A DNA stretch of 13,950 bases, from contig QZKK01000111.1 of the NCBI GenBank assembly GCA_003599475.1, positions 1-13,950 of the forward strand, given 5' to 3'. The stretch comes from Desulfobacteraceae bacterium. GTDB taxonomy: Bacteria; Desulfobacterota; Desulfobacteria; Desulfobacterales; SURF-15. Every line of letters starts with the position of its first letter. Position 1 is the first letter of the stretch. Both the position numbers and the translations under genes were made by a program. The notes beneath the pieces are model-generated. The model was given only the letters and a program-made list of their open reading frames with translations. It was not told the origin of the DNA and made no database searches. Positions 1-5,581 of this stretch are shown here, piece after piece.

Positions 1-1004
1 TGAACATCGAGTGCGATCAATGCGGCCTGCGGCGCGGAAGCGTCGATCCCTTTCTTTCTCATGCGGTCTTCGAGCTGCAAAAGCCCTTCGGCCACCGCCT
101 CTTCGGCCGCCTCCTGCATGCGGTAGGAAAGTGAGGTCGTCACCGCAAGCCCCTCGCGATAAAGCGGGGCCGATCCGATGACCGACTCAAGCTCCGGTTT
201 GATGTATTCCACGAAATAAGGGGCTTTGACCGGGCTTTTCCGCCGGTCCGCCGGCTGGACCGGTTCTTCCAAGGCATTCCGGTATGCATTTTCATCGATG
301 AGATCGTTTTTTCGCATCTGAAGCAGAACGGTGTTTCTGCGCTTCATCGCCAGGTCCGGATTGACAAGCGGCGAATACCGGGAAGGGGCCTTGGGCGTTC
401 CGGAAATCAGCGCGCACTCGGAAAGCGTCAACTCCCTGACCGTTTTTCCGAAAAAGATGCGGGCGGCCGACTCCACCCCGTATGCACCGCTTCCGAAGTA
501 GACCTGGTTCAAATAGAACTCAAGGATCTCCTTTTTCGTGTATCGCCTCTCCAACTGGAAAGATAAGAAAGCTTCCTTGAGCTTCCTTGCCAATGTCTTT
601 TGCGGGGTGAGAAAAAAAGTCTTGGCCAACTGCTGCGTGATGGTGCTCGCCCCCTCGGCATATCCTCCGGCCAATAAATTTTTGACCACGGCCCGGACGA
701 TGCCTCTGACGTCGACGCCGCTGTGGCTGTAAAAACTCTGGTCTTCGGTTGCGACGATTCCGGCTTTGAGAAACTCCGGAATCTCATCGAGCGGGACCGG
801 ATCCCGTTTCTCGGCGAAAAGCTCGGCAAGGAGCACTCTGTCCGCCGAATAGATCCGGCTGATGGCAGAGGGTTTGAAGTTCTCCAGCGCCTGGATTTCC
901 GGCAAATCGGAAGTCAGGGCGATAAAAACACCCGCCCCCGCCCCCACGATAACAGCGGCCATGAGCAGAACCGCGGTTAGAATCATTTTTCGGCTTCGGA
1001 TCAT
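1..1004 (-). CDS. mrcA: Penicillin-binding protein 1A-type peptidoglycan glycosyltransferase/transpeptidase, N-terminal part
   Basis: Bifunctional cell-wall synthase anchored in the inner membrane; only the first 334 codons are in the window and the gene continues past base 1. Seen: a short basic N-terminus, one membrane anchor at about residues 7-30, then a GT51 transglycosylase domain with EDQSFYSHSG (catalytic Glu87), GASTITQQLAK (118-128) and EFYLNQVYFG (162-171). The link toward the transpeptidase domain reaches ALIALDV at the window edge; the transpeptidase SxxK motif is not in view. The ATG at 1004 gives a standard anchor and the right distance to the GT51 motifs. No Shine-Dalgarno sequence precedes it, because the 20-30 bases upstream are a heptanucleotide repeat array. 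An internal ATG at 986 is an alternative start, also without a clear ribosome site. The gene lies 135 bp downstream of ggt on the same strand and may be cotranscribed with it. The family call is firm; 1A rather than another class A PBP is inferred from motif style. Confidence 0.9.
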   Translation of the reverse strand, partial: MIRSRKMILTAVLLMAAVIVGAGAGVFIALTSDLPEIQALENFKPSAISRIYSADRVLLAELFAEKRDPVPLDEIPEFLKAGIVATEDQSFYSHSGVDVRGIVRAVVKNLLAGGYAEGASTITQQLAKTFFLTPQKTLARKLKEAFLSFQLERRYTKKEILEFYLNQVYFGSGAYGVESAARIFFGKTVRELTLSECALISGTPKAPSRYSPLVNPDLAMKRRNTVLLQMRKNDLIDENAYRNALEEPVQPADRRKSPVKAPYFVEYIKPELESVIGSAPLYREGLAVTTSLSYRMQEAAEEAVAEGLLQLEDRMRKKGIDASAPQAALIALDV

Positions 1005-1044
1005 GAGAATGTCCAATGCAGAATGTAGAATTTCCAATGATCAA
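1003..1044 (-). repeat. Heptanucleotide tandem array, TTGGACA/TTCTACA type, copy 1
   Basis: Read on the minus strand, about six consecutive 7-bp units begin with TT or an obvious variant; units include TTGGAAA, TTCTACA, TTCTGCA and TTGGACA. The array touches the start codon of the penicillin-binding protein gene and occupies the place where its ribosome-binding site should be. The same family occurs on the opposite strand at 1221-1262 inside ggt, so the two copies are inverted relative to each other. Confidence 0.8.
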
Positions 1045-1110
1045 GTGTCGGGGGCATAGGGCGTAGCGTAGAGGGAAAGAAGATTAGAAGTTGAGAAGAT
1101 TTGAGGGTAT

Positions 1111-1131
1111 CTGACTTCCGACCTCCGACCT
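1111..1131. repeat. Short heptanucleotide array, CCGACCT type
   Basis: Three consecutive 7-bp units are present: one CTGACTT and two exact CCGACCT. The array lies just downstream of the ggt stop codon, in the gap before the penicillin-binding protein gene. The unit is unrelated in sequence to the TTGGACA family next to it but has the same 7-bp period. Confidence 0.6.
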
Positions 1132-1139
1132 CTTGCTCT

Positions 1140-2774
1140 TCAATACCCGACCGCGCATCCGTCTTTCCGATGATCGGAACCCGAAACGTAGAAACCGCCT
1201 CCCCCCCCAGTCTCTTTTCCTTGGAAATTGGACATTGGACATTCTACATTGGACATTCTATAGATGAGCTGTGCGCCCCCGAAGAGCGATTCCGACTGGC
1301 CGGTGACGATGATGTGACCGCGCTCGGAGAGCCCCTGCAGAACTTCCGGCGCAAAGCCGGGCTCCACCGCGACCCGGTTGTCCTCCGTCATCAGATGCCA
1401 TCTCGGGGCATCGGAGGCGGTCTGTGGGTTTTGGCCATAGTCGAAAATGCGAACCATCATTTGAACATGCCCCTGGGCCTGCATATGCCCCCCCATCACC
1501 CCGAAGCTCATGACCGGAGATCCGTTGCGGCTGACAAACCCCGGTATGATGGTATGGTATGGACGCTTGCCGCCTTCGACCTGGTTGGGATGTCCCTTTT
1601 CCAAGGTGAATCCGTAGCCGCGGTTTTGCATGCTGATCCCCGTTCCGGGGACAACAACCCCGGAGCCGAATCCCATGTAATTAGACTGGATGAAGGAAAC
1701 CATCACGCCATCCGCATCGGCGGCCGTAAGGTAGACGGTACCCCCGTCCGCCGCAATACCGGTGTCCGGAAACTGTGCTCTTTTCATGTCGATCGTTTCG
1801 GCACGGCGCTTCAGATAATCGGTATTCAGCAGCTCCGCAGCGTCGAGTCGCATATGGTCGGGGTCTGCAAGGTGCCGTTTGATGTCGGCAAACGCAAGCT
1901 TCATGGCCTCGATCTGAAGGTGCAGCGAATCGACCGAATCGACCGGGTAAGCCGAAAGATCGAAATTCGAAAGCATCGACAGCGTCATCAGAGAGGCGAT
2001 CCCCTGTCCGTTTGGCGGGATCTCATGCAGCGTGTAGCCCCGGTAATCCTGGGATAAAAGATCGACCCAGTCCAGTCGGTGATTCGCCAGATCATCGGCA
2101 GTCATTGCCCCACCCTGCCCCTCTGCGGACGCTGCAATCCTTTCAGCCAGTTCTCCGAGGTAAAAAGATTCGCCCTTGGATGCGGCGATCTTTTCCAGCG
2201 TCTTTGCCTGATCGGGGCAGCGAAACCACTGGCCAGGCTCCGGTGCACGGCCGGAGGGGAGAAATGTTTTGTGAAAATCGAAAAAATCCTTGTAGACTCT
2301 CTGGGCGGCCGCCCACCGGATGGCGGTGATCGGGGAGACGGCAAAACCGTCTGAAGCGTATTCGATCGCCGGGGCAAACAGCGCATCGAACGGAAGGCGT
2401 CCGAAACTCCGGGATAACTCCACCCATACGGATACCGCCCCAGGCACCGTCACGCTTTCCCAACCGTACATCGGCATCGTCGCACGGTCAGAAAACCGTT
2501 CCAAGGACCATCGCCGGGGAGAGCGGCCGGAACCGTTTACTCCATGCAGCCGCTTGCCGTCCCAGACGATGGCAAACCCATCGCTGCCGATGCCGTTGCT
2601 GGTAGGCTCTACCACTGTCAAGGCAATGGCGGAGGCGATTGCGGCGTCGACGGCGTTGCCCCCTTTCAACAGCATCCGGATGCCCGCAAGCGTCGCAAGG
2701 GGCTGAGATGCAGCAACCACGTTTTTTGCCATCACAGGCATCCGCTGCGATCGATAGGGAAAATCCCACTTCAT
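1140..2774 (-). CDS. ggt: Gamma-glutamyltransferase, cytoplasmic YwrD-like type, with a repeat-derived insertion near its C-terminus
   Basis: N-terminal-nucleophile hydrolase/transferase that cleaves gamma-glutamyl bonds, for example in glutathione. The 544 residues show GGNAVDAAIA (38-47), EPTSNGIGSDGFA (56-68), the processing-site region GGTVYLTAADADG (344-356) with Thr346 as the expected nucleophile exposed by self-cleavage after Gly345, QSNYMGFGSG (363-372), GGKRPYHTIIPGF (401-413) and a C-terminal GSDHRKDGCAVGY. No signal peptide is visible, so a cytoplasmic location is likely, as in the YwrD branch. The start at 2774 has an AGGAG ribosome site at 2782-2786, seven bases upstream. Odd: between GGAQLIYR and FYVSGSDHRK lie about 20 residues (507-527) encoded by a TTGGACA-type heptad array and a G-rich tract. 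In relatives I expect only a few residues there. The frame stays open to the normal end, so the protein is probably still made; its activity is unknown. Confidence 0.93.
   Translation of the reverse strand: MKWDFPYRSQRMPVMAKNVVAASQPLATLAGIRMLLKGGNAVDAAIASAIALTVVEPTSNGIGSDGFAIVWDGKRLHGVNGSGRSPRRWSLERFSDRATMPMYGWESVTVPGAVSVWVELSRSFGRLPFDALFAPAIEYASDGFAVSPITAIRWAAAQRVYKDFFDFHKTFLPSGRAPEPGQWFRCPDQAKTLEKIAASKGESFYLGELAERIAASAEGQGGAMTADDLANHRLDWVDLLSQDYRGYTLHEIPPNGQGIASLMTLSMLSNFDLSAYPVDSVDSLHLQIEAMKLAFADIKRHLADPDHMRLDAAELLNTDYLKRRAETIDMKRAQFPDTGIAADGGTVYLTAADADGVMVSFIQSNYMGFGSGVVVPGTGISMQNRGYGFTLEKGHPNQVEGGKRPYHTIIPGFVSRNGSPVMSFGVMGGHMQAQGHVQMMVRIFDYGQNPQTASDAPRWHLMTEDNRVAVEPGFAPEVLQGLSERGHIIVTGQSESLFGGAQLIYRMSNVECPMSNFQGKETGGGGGFYVSGSDHRKDGCAVGY
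1194..1262 (-). repeat. Heptanucleotide array, copy 2, plus a G-tract, inside the ggt reading frame
   Basis: On the plus strand at 1221-1262 six perfect 7-bp steps occur; distinct units are TTGGAAA, TTGGACA (three times), TTCTACA and TTCTATA. The 42-bp array is a multiple of three, so it does not shift the ggt frame and is translated on the minus strand as MSNVECPMSNFQ-like sequence. It is followed in the coding direction by a run of eight G (1201-1208) encoding a glycine stretch. The inserted block separates two well-conserved parts of the gamma-glutamyltransferase C-terminus. Confidence 0.85.
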
Positions 2775-2793
2775 GACCGGTCTCCTAATTCGA

Positions 2794-2828
2794 GTGTTCA
2801 GTGTTCAGCGTTTCCCGCCTCCGGCGGG
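2794..2828. repeat. GTGTTCA heptad pair plus GC hairpin in the ggt leader
   Basis: Two exact tandem GTGTTCA units (2794-2807) are followed by a perfect inverted repeat, CCCGCC (2814-2819) and GGCGGG (2823-2828), with a three-base loop. There is no T-run after the stem on either strand, so it does not look like an intrinsic terminator. It lies within the predicted ggt leader RNA. Confidence 0.55.
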
Positions 2829-2867
2829 ATTCAGGAGCGCCGATAGACGGCGGTGAACTCTGTTGAA

Positions 2868-2895
2868 CTTATAAAAAGCGGGTCTTGGTTGTCAA
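2868..2895 (-). promoter_or_regulatory. Sigma-70-type promoter for ggt
   Basis: On the minus strand a perfect TTGACA (2895-2890) is followed after 16 bases by TATAAG (2873-2868). Transcription would start near 2861, leaving an untranslated leader of about 87 bases that carries the 2794-2828 repeat and hairpin before the ggt ribosome site at 2782-2786. Confidence 0.6.
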
Positions 2896-2903
2896 TGGAA
2901 ATA

Positions 2904-3024
2904 GCGCGAAGCTGAAAGCTCAAAGCGCGAAGACATCGAAAATTCGTTTCTCTTTGCGTCTTGGCGGCTTTGCGTGAGAAGAGCGTATGAAGATCCGGTT
3001 TTCTTTCAGCTTCGCACTTTCAGC
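2904..3024. repeat. Cluster of three heptanucleotide arrays downstream of the sigma-54 activator gene
   Basis: Four 7-bp units at 2904-2931 (GCGCGAA twice, GCTGAAA, GCTCAAA); a second array at 2952-2979 containing CTTTGCG, TCTTGGC, GGCTTTG and CGTGAGA; and a third at 3004-3024 with TTTCAGC twice around TTCGCAC. The first and third are reverse complements over 14 bp with one mismatch (2904-2917 against 3004-3017), so the RNA could form a long-range stem with the middle array in the loop. The third array reaches to within a few bases of the stop codon of the leftward sigma-54 activator gene. No other gene is seen between 2775 and 3028. Confidence 0.65.
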
Positions 3025-3028
3025 TTCT

Positions 3029-4525
3029 TCAATTCAACTGGTACTTCGAAATGAGGCTGGAAAGATACGTCCGTTGAATGCCGAGGATTTTGGCCGCCTG
3101 GCTGCGGCTTCCGCTGGTGTGCTCCAGATTCATCCGGATGAAGGCTTTCTTGAAGGTATCGATGGCTTCGTGAAGAGAAAGACCGACCTGAAGACCCGGA
3201 TACTTCCGGTCCGAAACGAAGATGGGAAGATCATCGGGCAGGATTTCGCTTCCGTTGCCCAGAACGACGGCACGCTCGATGGCATTTCTGAGTTCCCGGA
3301 CATTGCCGGGCCAGTGGTAGTCGATCATCTTTTCCATGGCGGCTCGTGAGATGATCAGCCGCGAGAGCCCCCTTTCCTTCCGGAATATATCCAAAAAATA
3401 TTCCGCCAGGAGAACGATGTCCTCCTTGCGCTCCCGGAGGGTCGGCATCTGGATCTGAACGACATTGAGCCGATAATAGAGGTCTTCACGGAATCGGCCT
3501 TCGGAAACCTCCTTTGCGATTTCCCTGTTTGTTGCTGCAATCACCCGCACATCGACGTAGATGGGGGTGTTCCCGCCGAGGCGGTAGAATACTCCCTCCT
3601 GCAGGACTCTGAGCAGCCTCGCCTGCATCCCGGGGCTCATCTCGGCGATTTCATCCAGGAAAATTGTCCCTTTGTCCGCCAGTTCGAATTTTCCGATTTT
3701 TCGATCGAAGGCCCCCGTATACGCCCCCTTTTCATGACCGAACAGCTCCCCCTCCAGCAGAGTTTCCGGGAGTGCCGCGCAGTTCAAGACGATCAACGGC
3801 TCGTCTTTCCGGATACCGGCCCGATGGATGAGCCTCGCCAGAAGCTCTTTTCCGGTACCGCTTTCCCCCACGATCAATGTGCTTGTCTTGGAATTTGCGA
3901 CCTTGAAGGCGTCCGAAATCACCTTGTGCAGCGCGTTGCTCTCACCGATGATCTGATGCTGAAGGCCCAGTTCTTCTTTCAAATCCCGGATCTCTCGTTT
4001 CACGTGGGCAAATTTCCGGGCGCTTCCGATTGTCATGGCAGCCAGTTCGGCAAAGACCGTGAGCAGTTTGATATCCTCTTTTTGAATCGGATTTCCGTCG
4101 GTCTTATCGATAATTTCGACCACCCCGATGATCTCGTCTTTGATCTTCATGGGAACGCAGACGATCGAGCGCGTTTGGAATCCGATCGATTCGCTGATCT
4201 CTTTGTACCAGCGGGAATCCTTTCGGACATCCGGAATCAGGAGCGGCTCCCCCGTCGCTGCCACATGGCCTGCAATCCCCTGCCCGAGCGGCACTTCGAA
4301 TTTCTTGACATCTTCACTCTTGTCACCCGTGGCCACCTTGAAAAAAAGCCGCTTGGTCTTGCGATCGACCAAGAGGAGAGAGCTGGCTTTTGCCTTCATC
4401 ATCTTCGTTGCGGTTTCGATGATAAGCTCCAGCACCTGGTCGACGTCTTCGACCGAAGAGACCCAGTTCGAGATCTCCTTGAGCTGGTTTATGGAAAAAT
4501 CGGATGCGGGCTGTCTATCGTCCAT
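3029..4525 (-). CDS. Sigma-54-dependent transcriptional activator with an N-terminal GAF domain
   Basis: AAA+ enhancer-binding protein that remodels RNA polymerase holding sigma-54. The 498 residues form a GAF sensor domain (about 25-170), a short coiled linker (about 170-190), a central ATPase domain with Walker A GESGTGKE (220-227), the sigma-54 contact loop GAYTGA (267-272; the usual motif is GAFTGA, and Tyr is a recognised natural variant), Walker B IFLDE (288-292) and WPGNVREL (405-412), and a Fis-type helix-turn-helix (about 473-495). There is no receiver domain, so the input is probably a ligand, redox state or NO bound by the GAF domain, as in the NifA, FhlA and NorR architecture, rather than phosphorylation. 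The GAF ligand cannot be read from sequence. The ATG at 4525 is preceded by purine-rich GGGGATGGAGA. The gene starts 39 bp after the PilZ-like gene, and the pair probably shares the sigma-54 promoter at 5207-5222, which would make control at least partly autogenous. Confidence 0.93.
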   Translation of the reverse strand: MDDRQPASDFSINQLKEISNWVSSVEDVDQVLELIIETATKMMKAKASSLLLVDRKTKRLFFKVATGDKSEDVKKFEVPLGQGIAGHVAATGEPLLIPDVRKDSRWYKEISESIGFQTRSIVCVPMKIKDEIIGVVEIIDKTDGNPIQKEDIKLLTVFAELAAMTIGSARKFAHVKREIRDLKEELGLQHQIIGESNALHKVISDAFKVANSKTSTLIVGESGTGKELLARLIHRAGIRKDEPLIVLNCAALPETLLEGELFGHEKGAYTGAFDRKIGKFELADKGTIFLDEIAEMSPGMQARLLRVLQEGVFYRLGGNTPIYVDVRVIAATNREIAKEVSEGRFREDLYYRLNVVQIQMPTLRERKEDIVLLAEYFLDIFRKERGLSRLIISRAAMEKMIDYHWPGNVRELRNAIERAVVLGNGSEILPDDLPIFVSDRKYPGLQVGLSLHEAIDTFKKAFIRMNLEHTSGSRSQAAKILGIQRTYLSSLISKYQLN

Positions 4526-4564
4526 TCTCCATCCCCATGATATATTTTATTCGTGTGATATGTT

Positions 4565-5068
4565 CTAGAAAGTGACGCGAGCGTCCGTTTCAAATACGGG
4601 CATCGTCCGGTTTTCATCTTTTTCACGAACGCCATGCCCCCACTCGACTCTCTGCGGCCCGGTCTCAAGGGGTTGCCGGGCCCGATCCACCTGGGTCAGG
4701 ATTTCGAGCCCCACCAGATAATGCCCCTTGAAACGCCCGTTTTGATCTCGCGTGATGTACTCGATTTTGGTATCGAAGTTTCTCGTAGGACACATCGAAT
4801 CATTCGAGTAGTACTTCATGTTCAGCACGTCTCCGACTTGCAGCCAATCCAAGATGTTCGAATTTTCCTTCACCAGGGCAAACATCGAAGCCGCTGCATT
4901 GCTCCAGGCCCTGCCCATCCAGATCCTGGATTGATAGAGCAGATTCAACCCGTGGATTGAAAATTCGACGCTGTAGAAGCGATCCAACGGGTTTTCCATC
5001 TCTTTCGTCGATTCCTCCATCGTCTCTTCACGCCGATCCGTCCGGTTCGTCATCCGTGATTGTCGCAT
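4565..5068 (-). CDS. Small hypothetical protein, possibly PilZ-like
   Basis: Unrecognised 167-residue soluble protein with no signal peptide or membrane segment. A charged N-terminus (1-28) precedes a compact domain (about 30-127), and a polar tail follows. The stretch from LQVGDV (76-81) to GHYLVGLEIL (115-124) reads like the second half of a PilZ beta-barrel, the c-di-GMP-binding fold. The PilZ signature residues RxxxR and D/NxSxxG are not visible, so any nucleotide binding is doubtful and the assignment is tentative. The start at 5068 is well supported by GGAGG at 5075-5079, six bases upstream. The gene is first in a likely two-gene operon with the sigma-54 activator and sits divergently from narG. 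It could be a partner or effector of the regulator, but nothing in the sequence proves this. Confidence 0.75.
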   Translation of the reverse strand: MRQSRMTNRTDRREETMEESTKEMENPLDRFYSVEFSIHGLNLLYQSRIWMGRAWSNAAASMFALVKENSNILDWLQVGDVLNMKYYSNDSMCPTRNFDTKIEYITRDQNGRFKGHYLVGLEILTQVDRARQPLETGPQRVEWGHGVREKDENRTMPVFETDARVTF

Positions 5069-5206
5069 TCAAATCCTCCGCTGCACAGGCAGCGACTCCC
5101 GATCGTCGGGATTCCGACACATGTGCTCTATTCGATGCCGCTGTTCACTTTAAAGAAAGCCGCTTTTCGAAATTTTGAATACTTCGTTTTCTTAAGGGAA
5201 ATCGAA

Positions 5207-5222
5207 AGCAAATAATGTGCCC
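5207..5222 (-). promoter_or_regulatory. Sigma-54 (-24/-12) promoter for the PilZ-like gene and activator gene
   Basis: The minus strand reads GGGCAC (5222-5217), five bases, then TTGCT (5211-5207). This matches the TGGCAC-N5-TTGCA/T consensus except for the first base, with exactly ten bases between the invariant GG and GC. The predicted start is near 5196, giving a leader of about 128 bases. The promoter faces a gene for a sigma-54 activator, which adds weight to the call. No clear activator-binding palindrome was found just upstream. Confidence 0.72.
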
Positions 5223-5512
5223 AGCTTTCAAACTGTGTCTAATTCTTTACGAAACCCCTGTCAAGAGATGTCTCCTCACCATTCGAGCCGGTAAAAAGGA
5301 AAAGCATCCCGTCGATATTTTCAGACGCTGCTTTATGAGGATCTTATAAAAAACTGATCCATTTCGGAAAAATTTGCCTCTGGAGGTGTTCAATTTTTCC
5401 CACAGAGATATCTATAAGCGATGGCGCGCCGATTCGGCCTGCATCTTTAACTTACCGGCAAATAATATCATCACCCTATTTATTTTTTCCGTTTTCCGTG
5501 GCAGTGTATTTT
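5223..5512. other. Divergent intergenic region between the regulator operon and narG
   Basis: About 290 bp of AT-rich sequence without a credible gene. It should hold the nar promoter and the upstream sites of the sigma-54 promoter. Checking each GG in the rightward direction, I found no GG-N10-GC sigma-54 promoter facing narG. No TTGAT-N4-ATCAA (FNR) site is visible. A weak sigma-70-like pair, TTCAAT (5389-5394) and TATAAG (5413-5418) with an 18-base spacer, is the only rightward candidate I saw. An AGATATCT palindrome (5406-5413) overlaps its -10 box. Confidence 0.5.
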
Positions 5513-5581
5513 AGGTGGAGGCCGTCTTTCCACCCCGATGCGCAGCCAATGAATCTCCCATCCAGGTTGAAAAACAGATGA
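5513..5581 (+). promoter_or_regulatory. narG translation-initiation region with hairpin and two overlapping mini-ORFs
   Basis: A strong ribosome-binding sequence AGGTGGAGG (5513-5521) is not placed for narG. Its GGTGGA (5514-5519) can pair with TCCACC (5529-5534) across a nine-base loop. It is followed by ATG at 5538 opening a four-codon ORF (MRSQ) whose TGA overlaps the ATG at 5549. That ATG opens a ten-codon ORF (MNLPSRLKNR) whose TGA overlaps the ATG of narG at 5578. The result is a chain of two ATGA junctions in three different frames. Translation of the mini-ORFs is unproven; the 16-base gap from the strong site to the first ATG is longer than usual. Confidence 0.4.

Noticed and set aside
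784..1044. Leftward ORF beginning MIIGNSTFC
   Set aside because: It is in a different frame from the penicillin-binding protein, whose GT51 motifs read continuously from ATG 1004; the N-terminus of this ORF is translated repeat.
1101..2057. Rightward 318-residue ORF
   Set aside because: It lies antisense to ggt, has no family features, and its start is inside repeat DNA.
2814..2828. GC hairpin as an intrinsic terminator
   Set aside because: There is no T-run on either strand after the stem, and it lies downstream of the predicted ggt promoter, within the ggt leader.
3734..4540. Rightward 268-residue ORF
   Set aside because: It is the antisense shadow of the sigma-54 activator, whose motifs are complete.
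5389..5418. Sigma-70 promoter for nar (TTCAAT / TATAAG)
   Set aside because: The -35 box matches in only about half its bases and the spacer is 18; kept only as a remark in the intergenic entry.
5424..5431. GGCGCGCC palindrome in the nar upstream region
   Set aside because: An isolated 8-bp palindrome with no second half-site or known regulator match; compatible with chance in GC-rich DNA.
5515..5577. GTG at 5515 as the start of narG
   Set aside because: No ribosome site upstream and 21 unconserved residues; the strong AGGTGGAGG overlaps this codon rather than preceding it. ATG 5578 preferred, with moderate certainty.
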